DNA from: CAVURW01 sp963743595
GTDB taxonomy: Bacteria; Verrucomicrobiota; Verrucomicrobiia; Methylacidiphilales; UBA1321
DNA: 62,182 bases
NCBI GenBank assembly: GCA_963743595.1
Contig: CAVURW010000094.1
Coordinates: forward strand, 1-62,182
Direction: 5' to 3'
The notes beneath the pieces were generated by a model that searched no databases, had not been told where the DNA came from, and saw nothing but the letters and a program-made list of their open reading frames with translations. Below are positions 43,829-52,500 of this stretch, piece after piece; the stretch's first letter is position 1; each line of letters starts with the position of its first letter. The position numbers and the translations under genes are program-made.

Positions 43829-45244
43829 ATGAGCACGACACATTCGACAGATGGGCATGATTCCAGCACCGGTTCTGCGGCGCTGTGGGGAGGACGATTT
43901 AGCGCTGGAGCAGCTGAGCGGTTGCGCGATTACACGCAATCCATTTCGTTTGATTGGAAACTGTTTAAGCACGATATCCTGGGCAGTTTGGCTCATGCGC
44001 GGATGCTGAAGAAAATCGGTGTGCTGAGTGATGCGGAGCTTGCGGATATCGTGACTGGCCTGGAGCAGATTCGAGACGAAATTACCGCCGGGAAATTTAC
44101 GTGGAATGTGGATCGTGAAGACGTGCACATGAACATCGAGGCCGTGTTGACGGAGCGCTTTCCTGCCGGGGCGAAACTCCACACAGGACGTAGTCGAAAT
44201 GATCAGGTGGCGACTGCCATGCGGCTCTGGCTGCGCGATCAAATCGTTGAGAATTGCACTGCCGTACGGATGTTGCAAAAGGCGCTGCATGCCTGGGCGA
44301 AACGCGATGTGGGCGTGATTATTCCGGGCTACACGCACCTTCAACGCGCGCAACCGGTTTTCCTGGCGCATCAACTTTTGGCTTATGTGGAGATGCTGGA
44401 GCGCGATTTCACCAGGCTGGAAGATTGTCGTGAGCGAATGAACGTTTTGCCGCTCGGTTCCGGCGCGATTGCGGGGAGTACGCTGGCGCTCGACCGCGCT
44501 TACGTTGCTGAGCTGCTGCAGTTCCCGCGCATTTCCGATAACTCGATGGATGCGGTTTCCGACCGCGATTTCATTATCGAGTACAATGCAGCAGCGGCAC
44601 TGCTGGCCGTCCACATTTCGCGGTTATCTGAGGACCTCATTTTGTGGTCGAGCGCGGAGTTTAACTTCATCCGGATTGGAGATCGCTACACCACGGGATC
44701 GAGCTTAATGCCGCAAAAGAAAAATCCAGACGTGGCTGAGTTGGCTCGTGGCAAATCGGGCCGGGTGATCGGGAATTTGATGGCGCTGTTAACACTGCTA
44801 AAGGGCTTGCCGATGACCTATAATCGCGATCTCCAAGAAGACAAAGAGCGGTTGTTTGATACGGCGGAAACGATTCAAAACACATTGCTCATTTTGGCCG
44901 AGATGCTGGGTGAAACGGCGGTGAAAGGTGCGGAGTGCCGGAGGGCGGCAAGCGACCCGCTTCTACTGGCGACAGATATGGCCGATTGGCTGGTCAATCA
45001 AGGCGTGCCATTCCGGAAAGCGCATCATCTGGTGGGTAGCGCGGTGCGTTTGGCCGAGGAGAAAAAGGTGCTGATTACGGAGTTGACCCTAGAGGATTGG
45101 CAGGAGATCGATCCTGTTTTTAATAAGGAAGCGCTCGGCGTGTTCAGTTTAGAGGGTGCGCTGCAGGCGCGGAAGACACACGGTTCGCCAAACCCGACGA
45201 TGGTTCAGGAGCAATTGCAGCGTTGGGAGACGAAACTGGGGTGA
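43829..45244 (+). CDS. argH: Argininosuccinate lyase
   Basis: A 471-aa enzyme of arginine synthesis that cleaves argininosuccinate to arginine and fumarate in the cytosol. Family marks are LWGGRFSAGAAERLRDYTQS at the start, HTGRSRNDQVATAMRLWLRD, GYTHLQRAQPV and the fumarase-superfamily signature GSSLMPQKKNPD (about residue 290). The length is normal. The ATG at 43829 is preferred over an upstream TTG because the family starts near the LWGGRF box. It is divergent from the coiled-coil gene and overlaps a membrane-protein gene at its 3' end. Confidence 0.96.
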   Translation: MSTTHSTDGHDSSTGSAALWGGRFSAGAAERLRDYTQSISFDWKLFKHDILGSLAHARMLKKIGVLSDAELADIVTGLEQIRDEITAGKFTWNVDREDVHMNIEAVLTERFPAGAKLHTGRSRNDQVATAMRLWLRDQIVENCTAVRMLQKALHAWAKRDVGVIIPGYTHLQRAQPVFLAHQLLAYVEMLERDFTRLEDCRERMNVLPLGSGAIAGSTLALDRAYVAELLQFPRISDNSMDAVSDRDFIIEYNAAAALLAVHISRLSEDLILWSSAEFNFIRIGDRYTTGSSLMPQKKNPDVAELARGKSGRVIGNLMALLTLLKGLPMTYNRDLQEDKERLFDTAETIQNTLLILAEMLGETAVKGAECRRAASDPLLLATDMADWLVNQGVPFRKAHHLVGSAVRLAEEKKVLITELTLEDWQEIDPVFNKEALGVFSLEGALQARKTHGSPNPTMVQEQLQRWETKLG

Positions 45245-45678
45245 AGGTGAATCCTGCACTCTGGGCGGCGCGGATGTTCGGAATCGTGCTTTTCGGAATG
45301 GTGGAGCATTTGTATTGGGAGCGAATTCCGGAGGGAATGCGTTCGGTTGTTCCGGCGCGTTATCCCGAGCAGGGACTCGCTTTAGGCCTCATGGGCCTAC
45401 TGAATCTGTGCATGTTGCTCGTGAATGTTTCGTTGTGGTGGCCCGTTTGGCCGCTGCGATATGGCGCGCTTATCATTTCGGCGAGCGCTACGTTTGTCTT
45501 CGCAGCCTGCCTTGCGGTGGGGAACGTACGTTTGTCGGAACAATTGCATTACGGCTATTCGGCCGACAACGTGCACGTGGGCTTCACGCTCTACAATCTC
45601 TTCCTGTTTTGCGGATTTGCCCTGGTGAGTCGGGTGAACGCCCGCCCCGCGGTTTTGGCCAGCCAGCGCAATCGTTAA
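45241..45678 (+). CDS. Small four-helix membrane protein
   Basis: A 145-aa membrane protein starting at GTG, which overlaps the argH stop (GTGA), with GGGAGA 10 bases upstream. Hydrophobic segments lie at about residues 8-25, 46-70, 75-98 and 117-138, with QLHYGYSADNVHVG between the third and fourth. No family is recognised. Translational coupling to argH does not by itself imply an arginine role. Confidence 0.7.
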   Translation: MKVNPALWAARMFGIVLFGMVEHLYWERIPEGMRSVVPARYPEQGLALGLMGLLNLCMLLVNVSLWWPVWPLRYGALIISASATFVFAACLAVGNVRLSEQLHYGYSADNVHVGFTLYNLFLFCGFALVSRVNARPAVLASQRNR

Positions 45679-45679
45679 A

Positions 45680-46125
45680 AGTTAACGGCGCAGCTAATCC
45701 TTGAGAGGCGAATTTAGCACTGGAGAACGCGATACCGGCTCCTCTCACCGAGGTTGCTCCGGTAAAAATTATCGTTCCACGGTTGCGGTCCGCCGAAAGC
45801 ATGTCGCGCGCAGCCTCACGTGAGCAAAGCAGTGCTCCATAGACGCCGACGCGCCAAGGCCGCTCAAAGGTGGCCGGGTCCAGGTTAATCAGACCCGACC
45901 CGCGCGGTTCGCCCCCGCCGCTGGCATGGTTGACGAGCGGTCAACCGGACCGACCTCCTTGCGAATCTTCGCGAATGCAGCGCTTATCTGTTTGGAATCG
46001 GCAAGACGCACCCGATTGCGTGGGCGACATCCGATTTATATTTGCCATTCAACTCAGTCGCAAGAGCCAATAACGCAACTCGGCACCCTTCACGCGCGAA
46101 CCGCCGCGCCAGAGCGGCAAATCTT
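45680..46125 (-). pseudogene. Degenerate short-chain dehydrogenase, copy 1
   Basis: On the minus strand the pieces RFAREGCRVALLAL (start of the Rossmann fold), then, in other frames, RNRGTIIFTGATSVRGAGIAF and SSAKFASQGLAA, follow the order of an SDR protein. Several stops and frame changes interrupt it. A shorter copy of the middle and start recurs at 47822-48045 in the same orientation. Confidence 0.75.
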
Positions 46126-46129
46126 CTTT

Positions 46130-47080
46130 TCAAGAGATGAATCGATGGACGGCTCGACTTGCATTTTCCTGATACGTTTCATTATTCATTTCGGGCCGAA
46201 CTGTACTTTGATCTACCAGCGGCCCAGTGACCTTTCCCGCCGGACTCGCATAAAATCTCCCACTCTTGATGGACGCATCACCGAGCGAATGCACAATTCG
46301 AGCCGCTCCGGTTTCTAGAGGATGAACCATTCCAAATAACGGCATTACTACCGGAAACATAACGTACTGGATTAAGAGCTTTAGCGGCAAAGGAAGATGA
46401 TTCGGGGCGTCGGTCCCCTTCGTGCTTCCAGGGCTCACGGTTATGAGCTTCAGTTCAGGATGTTTCCGAGCGACGGAAGACATCCACATGGCCGCTAGAT
46501 ATTTCACCTGGCCAAATGCCACCATCGGGTCAGCTTTTTTGCCTGCAAAACATTTCCCATTGCAGACTGAGGAAAACTCTTCAACCGAATAGTTTTCAAA
46601 GGCTGGGCTGTTTATACCCAATTGCCAGACCCCTCGAGCGGCCTCACTCCCCAGATAAATTGCCGCCGAGGTCAATTTGCTAGATTTCAAGAGTTCATCG
46701 AGCAAAACAATATGCCCAAGCAAATTATGAGCAAAGACTTCTGTGACACCTTCCGGAGTTAACTGGATGTTCGTTTTGCCACCGACTGATCCAGCATTCA
46801 TGATCAAAGCGTCAATCGCATGATCTAAGCAGTCGACAGCGGCCCGCACAGCAGAAGGCTTAGATACGTCCATGATGATGATTTCGAAAATCATCTTCCC
46901 CGTGACGTGCTCCAAATCCCTTTTAGCGGCCAAAGCCTTATCTCTGTTTCTACATGCCAAATAGACTTTGCTGAATTCTCCACCCACCGTCAGCTGCCTC
47001 GCAATTTCCTTTCCGATACCCACATTAGCGCCCGTGATCAGCGCTGTTTGTTCCTTATTTTGTGTCGTCGTTGAGTTCAT
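46130..47080 (-). CDS. Short-chain dehydrogenase/reductase-like protein with Phe at the catalytic Tyr position
   Basis: A 316-aa SDR of the protochlorophyllide-reductase/retinol-dehydrogenase-like group. It has the cofactor loop TGANVGIGKEIARQL, the NAG motif (MNAGSVGG) and LITVSPGSTKGTDAP. The catalytic Y-x-x-x-K box reads FGQVK, so the proton-donating Tyr is Phe and normal activity is doubtful. It is divergent from a TetR gene at 47224 with a 143-bp shared promoter region, so that regulator probably controls it. Confidence 0.88.
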   Translation of the reverse strand: MNSTTTQNKEQTALITGANVGIGKEIARQLTVGGEFSKVYLACRNRDKALAAKRDLEHVTGKMIFEIIIMDVSKPSAVRAAVDCLDHAIDALIMNAGSVGGKTNIQLTPEGVTEVFAHNLLGHIVLLDELLKSSKLTSAAIYLGSEAARGVWQLGINSPAFENYSVEEFSSVCNGKCFAGKKADPMVAFGQVKYLAAMWMSSVARKHPELKLITVSPGSTKGTDAPNHLPLPLKLLIQYVMFPVVMPLFGMVHPLETGAARIVHSLGDASIKSGRFYASPAGKVTGPLVDQSTVRPEMNNETYQENASRAVHRFIS

Positions 47081-47223
47081 TCGAATCTTCCTAAAAGTAA
47101 AATTATGTTTCCTTTGGATTTTAATTTTGTAACGAGTGCTACAGAAACGACGATGCCGAGGTTGGCAGCCTTTGGCAACAATATTCTTTAACGGTCGCTA
47201 CAAATGTGAGAAAGTAAAGGCAA

Positions 47224-47808
47224 ATGCGCTCTTTGGGGTTCGACTATGCGAATGTCCTTGACCGGGCAACTCGTCTTTTTTGGAAGATGGGCTATGCCGG
47301 CACATCACTTCGCGATCTGCTCAAAGGGATGGAGATAGGTGAAGGCTCCTTCTACAACACTCTGAAAAGCAAGAAAAACGCTTATCTGCAGTGTCTCAAG
47401 CATTATAACGCAACAGTTAAACGCAACCAAGCCGAAGCGTTTTTTTCAGCACCGACGGCTGCCCTAGGAGTGCGGGCGCTCTTCAAAACTGTGCTCGACT
47501 GTCTGGACGACCCCGATACGCCGTCACGACTTTGCCTAATGGCAGGCAGCATGACTCGCGAGGTTTTGGCCGAGCCGGACCTGCGCGAATATGTGCAGGA
47601 ACACGTTTCGATGCTTACCGAGCGAATCACGGCACGCTTCGCTGAAGATAAGGAAGCGGGGGTCTTGCCCGCAGAGTTCGATCCACCATTTGTTACGCTT
47701 GTTATCGTCACTTACCTGCAAGGTCTGTGGCGAATGGCGTTGGTCTCCTATGATCGAACTCGCTTCGAGCGGCAAAACGACTTATTCCTCACCGGTTTGG
47801 GGCTCTGA
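47224..47808 (+). CDS. TetR/AcrR family transcriptional regulator
   Basis: A 194-aa regulator. The N-terminal helix-turn-helix is DRATRLFWKMGYAGTSLRDLLKGMEIGEGSFYNTL with the typical K-x-x-L/Y after it (KSKKNAYLQCLKHY). The C-terminal ligand domain is helical, with LMAGSMTREVLAEPDLREYV as in the TetR_C group that senses organic electrophiles or quinones. Divergent placement suggests it represses the SDR gene and itself. Flanking SDR fragments show the locus has been duplicated. Confidence 0.9.
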   Translation: MRSLGFDYANVLDRATRLFWKMGYAGTSLRDLLKGMEIGEGSFYNTLKSKKNAYLQCLKHYNATVKRNQAEAFFSAPTAALGVRALFKTVLDCLDDPDTPSRLCLMAGSMTREVLAEPDLREYVQEHVSMLTERITARFAEDKEAGVLPAEFDPPFVTLVIVTYLQGLWRMALVSYDRTRFERQNDLFLTGLGL

Positions 47809-47821
47809 TACCCTGCCCATT

Positions 47822-48045
47822 ACCGAGGACGCGCGCTGCCTCACAACCTCCATAGACGCCGACGCGCCAAGCTTGCTCAAAGGTGGCCGGGTCCAGGTTA
47901 ATCAGACCCGATTGCGTGAGCGACATCGGATTTATATTTGCCGTTCAACTCAGCCGCAAGAGTCTCGATGTATTCAGTAGATCGAGCCAATAAAACGACT
48001 CGGCAGCCCTCGCGCGCGAATTACCGCGCCAGGGCTGCACCTGCA
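47822..48045 (-). pseudogene. Degenerate short-chain dehydrogenase, copy 2 (fragment)
   Basis: CATAGACGCCGACGCGCCAA, GGTGGCCGGGTCCAGGTTAA, CATCGGATTTATATTTGCCG and CGCAAGAG match copy 1 at 45841-46115, with internal deletions relative to it. Both copies have the same orientation and flank the SDR/TetR pair. Confidence 0.75.
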
Positions 48046-48314
48046 TCGAGTTGATTAGTTGAGGGGCTCGATTGTGACATTAGCCCATCGCTTTGAAACT
48101 CCCGAATAACCGCTTCAGGTTATTTTCCGACGCTTGTGCCCGCAGCGGAACAAATTCGATTTTGGCGTCACCGGGACCTTTTCCAATCGTAGCAATCTGG
48201 TGCTCGTTTTGTTCGGTAACAATGCGTTTGCACGACAAAACATGACTGTGAACAGCAAATTTACGGTAGCAAATTCGAACCAAATCCCGATCTTTCCTTC
48301 GTAGGGAGAAGAAG

Positions 48315-48387
48315 TGGAGAATAGGGGATTCGAACCCCTGACCTTCTCATTGCGAACGAGACGCTCTACCAACTGAGCTAATTCCCC
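48315..48387 (-). tRNA. tRNA-Ala (CGC)
   Basis: A 73-base cloverleaf without encoded CCA. The acceptor stem GGGGAAT/ATTCTCC has the G3:U70 pair that identifies alanine tRNAs. The anticodon loop is TTCGCAA with anticodon CGC, and the T loop is GGTTCGAATCC. A second integrase gene starts 92 bases from its 5' end. Confidence 0.95.
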
Positions 48388-48479
48388 ATGTGCTTCATTA
48401 TCAAGGAGTTACAACTGAAATCAGAACCACTCGTTTTTTGACTTCTAACTGTTTTTTCTAACTGCGTACAATAAGCGCC

Positions 48480-49562
48480 ATGACCCGACCGAGCCGAGCC
48501 AAAGCGAAAACCAGCAAGTTTGTAAACGTGGGACATGATCTCTATAAGAACTCCGAGAGTGGGAAATATTACGTCATTTTTAGGAAAGACGGCAAGCAGA
48601 TCTGGCGCTCCCTGAAAACGAAAGACTTTCAACTAGCCAAGCGAAAGAAGGACGACACCGTCAAACAGATCGATAAGGTCGACGCCAGTGCAGTAGGAAC
48701 CACCCTAGAGACGCTTATTGAACGCTATCAAGCGAACCTCGGTCAATTGGCAGACAAGACCATCGCAACTCGAAAATCTATTCTCGCGAATTTCAAGAAG
48801 ACTTGGGGTGGTGCTTTGACCGCAAGGGTTTCGTCGATTAAGCCCATGGATCTTCAGGCCTGGCTGGGGCAACACCGAGCCCGATTAAAGAAAGCCACCT
48901 ACAACGAGTACACTCGCTTCTTACGGCAGTTGTTTGAAATTGCCGTGGCCAACAAGATCATTGCCGAGTCTCCAGCAGCCAATCTCAAGGAATTGAGGCG
49001 TGAAACACCTGTCAGGGATACGCCCACCTGGGAGCAGCTTCGAGAAATCGTAAGAGCTATCCGAGAGCAACCCTTGAACGCTGACTCCGAGGATTCGGGG
49101 AATTTAATCGAATTCATAGGTCTCAGTGGGATGGGCAATGCCGAAGCCTGGGCCCTACGTATTCGAGACGTTGACTGGGAGGCAGGTTTAATACGAGTCA
49201 TGCGGAAGAAAACCAGTACAGGATTTACCATCCCCATCTTTCCCGGCTTGAGACCGTTCCTGGAAAAGATTGTAGCCGAGCATGGCAAGAAACCAGACCC
49301 CGAAACCCGCCTGTTCAAAGTCCGTGATGCCAAGAAAGCTCTGGCGAGTGCCTGCAAGCGACTGAACTACCCGAACTATTCCCATCGATCCATCCGACGA
49401 TGCTTCATTACGGCATGCGTTGAAAAAGGCTTGGACTTCAAAACCATCGCCTCATTCCAAGGGCATAGAGATGGAGGCGTTCTCATCGCGAAAACTTATT
49501 CCCATCTTCGCTCCGAGCACGCCCAGCAAATGGCCGCAAAACTTACCGATTTGACTGTGTGA
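48480..49562 (+). CDS. Tyrosine recombinase beside tRNA-Ala, first catalytic Arg missing
   Basis: A 360-aa integrase. The N-terminus has an arm-type domain (YKNSESGKYYVIFRKDGKQIW), residues about 75-165 the core-binding domain, and the C-terminus the catalytic fold with HRSIRRCFITACVEKG (H-x-x-x-R box), FQGHRDGGVLI and YSHLRSEHA (nucleophile Tyr). The segment where family members have GLRxGE reads GMGNAEAWALRIRDVDW, so the first Arg is absent or moved. I recall such variants in integrases of the PVC group. It probably moves the second accessory region. Confidence 0.85.
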   Translation: MTRPSRAKAKTSKFVNVGHDLYKNSESGKYYVIFRKDGKQIWRSLKTKDFQLAKRKKDDTVKQIDKVDASAVGTTLETLIERYQANLGQLADKTIATRKSILANFKKTWGGALTARVSSIKPMDLQAWLGQHRARLKKATYNEYTRFLRQLFEIAVANKIIAESPAANLKELRRETPVRDTPTWEQLREIVRAIREQPLNADSEDSGNLIEFIGLSGMGNAEAWALRIRDVDWEAGLIRVMRKKTSTGFTIPIFPGLRPFLEKIVAEHGKKPDPETRLFKVRDAKKALASACKRLNYPNYSHRSIRRCFITACVEKGLDFKTIASFQGHRDGGVLIAKTYSHLRSEHAQQMAAKLTDLTV

Positions 49563-49572
49563 CATCCGATAA

Positions 49573-50547
49573 TTGATATTATTCGGTTCTGAGCAATGGA
49601 ACTTCGTTCAGACTTCGGCTATTCATCAACTTGTGAACGGAGAAGAAATCAATCCTCACGAGAAGAACCACCTAACAAACCGAGTTGTGCTGAGTGAGAC
49701 GACCATCAAACTCGCGTCCGCATTGTTGAGTCTAGACGAACATGACGAAGAAGACCTTGACTCACCAACGGCACTGTTTTTGCCCGAAGGCAATCAAGTG
49801 GAAATCTTTGATAAAATCAAAGCGTTTATACATATGTATAACCACAGGAATGAAAGCCTTCCGCCTGAGTGGTGCATCCGGGCGAAAGAATCCTACCGAG
49901 GTACAGTTAGTTGCGGACGAGGTTATGTCTTGATACCAGAATTGACTAGTTTTGCCCGAATTTGTGCCGTTTCTACTGGGTCAATTCCCTGTTACAACTA
50001 TCCGCTGTTCGCTCAGTGGCGTGATCTGTTTTCCTCGGTTTCTGCGATAAAGTTTTTTCAAAAACCACTGCAGGTTGGCGTACAACCTATTTATATGGCC
50101 GATAAAGACTTCGAATTAAATAGCCACTTCAGAAACCTGTTAGAGTTTTCAAATGCGGTGAATCCTCTAGGCGAACATGATCAACACCTACACATTTATT
50201 TCGGAACTGACGGGCAAATGATGCTTCGAATCAACGGGCAAGATCTAAATACTTCGCCGCCCGACGTTTTCGCGGCATTCGTAAAATTGATTTTCTTCAG
50301 CCAACTACGAAGTCCCAACGGATTCAATCCGGTTGATTATTGTACTATGAGAGGGTATTCGCACACCAACCCGTTGACTAGCGTAAATCGAGACTTCGAA
50401 GAGATCAAAAAGAGATTGGGTTTGGGTTTCAGACTAGAAGCTCTAGGGAGCCTTCGAAAAATACAAGGAGCACACTGGACTTTCGGACTCTCGGACGAAG
50501 CTATTCGCCAATGGAATGATAACCATAAAAAAAGAAATAGCCTTTGA
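49573..50547 (+). CDS. Unknown protein next to the integrase
   Basis: A 324-aa soluble protein from TTG at 49573, 10 bases after the integrase stop; no in-frame ATG occurs for about 85 codons. It contains LNGEE-like polar N-terminal text, WCIRAKESYRGTVSCGRGYVL and, at the C-terminus, EEIKKRLGLGFRLEALGSLRK and AHWTFGLSDEAIRQW, which might be a small DNA-binding module. It is AT-richer than the core genes. I recognise no family. Confidence 0.6.
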   Translation: MILFGSEQWNFVQTSAIHQLVNGEEINPHEKNHLTNRVVLSETTIKLASALLSLDEHDEEDLDSPTALFLPEGNQVEIFDKIKAFIHMYNHRNESLPPEWCIRAKESYRGTVSCGRGYVLIPELTSFARICAVSTGSIPCYNYPLFAQWRDLFSSVSAIKFFQKPLQVGVQPIYMADKDFELNSHFRNLLEFSNAVNPLGEHDQHLHIYFGTDGQMMLRINGQDLNTSPPDVFAAFVKLIFFSQLRSPNGFNPVDYCTMRGYSHTNPLTSVNRDFEEIKKRLGLGFRLEALGSLRKIQGAHWTFGLSDEAIRQWNDNHKKRNSL

Positions 50548-50650
50548 ACAGCTTAGCAGGAGTTAGCGCGGTCCCCTGGAACAAGATAGTCATTTTTAGC
50601 AAAGATTAGCATTTATTTATCTTTTCAGCATATCGGATACGTATACGGGT

Positions 50651-50857
50651 ATGCAAACCGCACAAAACTGTTTCTGCAGCACTCGTATGGGGTACTCAGT
50701 TGCCGAGACAGCAAAATTATTAGGAGTATCCTCAAGGTCAATTCGCCGACTTCTCGATAGAAAGCTGCTCAAGGGGTCTAGGGCGTTGCGTACAATTATA
50801 ATCCCCCGGTCAGAGATTGAGAAATTTCTCACAGACACCAGTGAGGTGATTCAATGA
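50651..50857 (+). CDS. Excisionase-like helix-turn-helix protein
   Basis: A 68-aa protein with a MerR/Xis-type domain: MGYSVAETAKLLGVSSRSIR, RLLDRKLLKGSRALRTIIIPRSEIEKFL. It is the standard small DNA-binding protein of integrative elements, acting as excisionase or as activator of the following replication genes. It overlaps the next gene by 4 bases (ATGA), heading a four-gene run to 53862. Confidence 0.82.
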   Translation: MQTAQNCFCSTRMGYSVAETAKLLGVSSRSIRRLLDRKLLKGSRALRTIIIPRSEIEKFLTDTSEVIQ

Positions 50858-51480
50858 AGCACCCCTATTTTTTAAAGGGCTCATCAAGGCAGTCTTTCTT
50901 GCACGACGGAGATCTCTCATCAGAACAATCTTATGCGAGTTTCATGAGTGAGATCCAAATTGAGCTGAAACGGATGCGATGCCCGTTCATTCCGGTTGCA
51001 AAGCCGTATCCGAAGGATTTTGCTCATTTAGGAGCCTCTTCAATTTCTGACCGTTATCTGGACGGACTCGGTGACAATATTGAGCTAAGGCTGGGTGCCA
51101 ATCCAGATTCCGGTGGCGATTCATATCTCGCAGCGGTAGAAACTTACGAGGCCAAAAGCTTGGCGATCGTAATGTCAGAGAATCGGGTCTTATCGGAGGT
51201 GCTGTCGATTACAAGGGGGGAGAGTACCACACTCCTGTTTCCCATTAAAGAAAACTGGTTACAAGCTCTCCGCTTTGTCTCTCAATCAGGCGATGTCATG
51301 GCAATATATAAAGGCAAGGGATTTGCGACTCCAATCGTCGAGAACGGAATCAAATGGGCGATCAAGTCTCAATTTTCCACGAAAAGCAGGATCGAAAGCA
51401 TGGGGTTGTTGTTCCCCGAAGAATGGGAAATTCAATGCATGAAGGGTGGTAAATGGATTCCCTGGGAGGTTTACTCTTGA
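50854..51480 (+). CDS. Unknown protein of the replication operon
   Basis: A 208-aa soluble protein coupled to the gene before (ATGA) and after (TTGA). It has a patterned middle, NIELRLGANPDSGGDSYLAA, and a C-terminus GLLFPEEWEIQCMKGGKWIP. No domain is recognised. Tight coupling to a PrimPol-like gene suggests a role in replication of the element. Confidence 0.6.
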   Translation: MKHPYFLKGSSRQSFLHDGDLSSEQSYASFMSEIQIELKRMRCPFIPVAKPYPKDFAHLGASSISDRYLDGLGDNIELRLGANPDSGGDSYLAAVETYEAKSLAIVMSENRVLSEVLSITRGESTTLLFPIKENWLQALRFVSQSGDVMAIYKGKGFATPIVENGIKWAIKSQFSTKSRIESMGLLFPEEWEIQCMKGGKWIPWEVYS

Positions 51481-52424
51481 TCTCGGAAACATTCGATATA
51501 CGAGCCCATGCAGAAGTGCTGCTTGGCCCGATTACGTGGGAATCAGCAAATTTAGGTTACTGTCAGTGCCCCGGAAAACATCTGCATACAGGGCAAAGTA
51601 AGCGGCGGGATTGCCGAGTCTTGCTGGACCGTGTGCCCACTGTTCACTGCTTTCACCAGTCGTGCGCGGGTGAGATTCAAAGGATAAATGGAAATCTACG
51701 AGCGGAAAATCCAGAACGGTTGCGATTGCCACCTGAAGAGGCAAAACGATGGGCCACTGCGCAGGCCGAAAGACAGCGTCTAAATTTAAGGGCTAAAAGT
51801 AGCGTCCCTCAAATGCTGCGTTCTTACTCATGGCCGCTCACCGATATCATATTGTCGAGTCCCTGGGAGCTCTCCGACAACAATGAACGTGACGTTCATC
51901 TGCTGTGTATGCTCAAGGTAATGTACGAGGTTATTGACGGAAATTCTCTTATCTGGATAGGAGACAAGACTCATTCCGGAGCAGCTTACAGAAGTTGCTT
52001 TCGCACCAGGAACCAGTGGATTGAACTAATCAAGCGCGGAACCGTGCCAGATGGTCCCCTAGTCTGCCCTTCGGTATTTCGGGCAGGCACGTTTGAACGC
52101 AAAAACGAGAACGTGGCAGAAACTCCTTATCTAATCGTTGAGAGCGATACGCTTTCAAAGGATCAGGTGGGAGCGATTTTCAGATGGCTCGTTCAAACTG
52201 GGCTGCATCTTCATGCCGTAGTTGACACTGCAGGAAAGTCTTTGCATGGCTGGTTCGATTATCCCGATCAGGACAATCTAGACGACTTGAAGATCATACT
52301 CCGGGCTTTGGGATGTGATCCAAAGCTTTTCTCCCCCTCACAACCAGTTCGCCTCCCCGGTGGATTGAGGGACGGAAAAATTCAGAAACTAGTCTATTTC
52401 GATGGACCAAATCTGATGCGGTAA
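51477..52424 (+). CDS. PrimPol-like replication protein with zinc-binding N-terminus
   Basis: A 315-aa protein. The start is TTG at 51477, supported by GGGAGG 7 bases upstream and a TTGA overlap with the previous stop; an ATG at 51453 is the alternative. Near the N-terminus CQCPGKHLHTG and HCFHQSC could bind zinc. The C-terminal half has the archaeo-eukaryotic primase layout: YLIVESDTLSKDQ (metal-binding acidic strand), VVDTAGKSLHGWFDYP (the sGKSxHxW box) and QPVRLPGGLRDG (R-x-PG). It likely primes replication together with the helicase encoded next. Confidence 0.68.
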   Translation: MISETFDIRAHAEVLLGPITWESANLGYCQCPGKHLHTGQSKRRDCRVLLDRVPTVHCFHQSCAGEIQRINGNLRAENPERLRLPPEEAKRWATAQAERQRLNLRAKSSVPQMLRSYSWPLTDIILSSPWELSDNNERDVHLLCMLKVMYEVIDGNSLIWIGDKTHSGAAYRSCFRTRNQWIELIKRGTVPDGPLVCPSVFRAGTFERKNENVAETPYLIVESDTLSKDQVGAIFRWLVQTGLHLHAVVDTAGKSLHGWFDYPDQDNLDDLKIILRALGCDPKLFSPSQPVRLPGGLRDGKIQKLVYFDGPNLMR

Positions 52425-52500
52425 TTAGACGACGAGACGCAATATTCATGAAGCATAAAACTTAAATAAACGAAGGTCGGGCGGGAGCCCGAAGAACAAA

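Noticed and set aside
43811..44614. Long minus-strand frame inside argH
   Set aside because: Antisense to a clear argH with no protein pattern of its own.
45156..45704. 182-codon plus-strand frame over the argH end
   Set aside because: It overlaps argH and the membrane-protein gene in another frame and has a shadow-type composition.
48064..48372. Short minus-strand frames next to tRNA-Ala
   Set aside because: They overlap each other and partly the tRNA, and read as noncoding.
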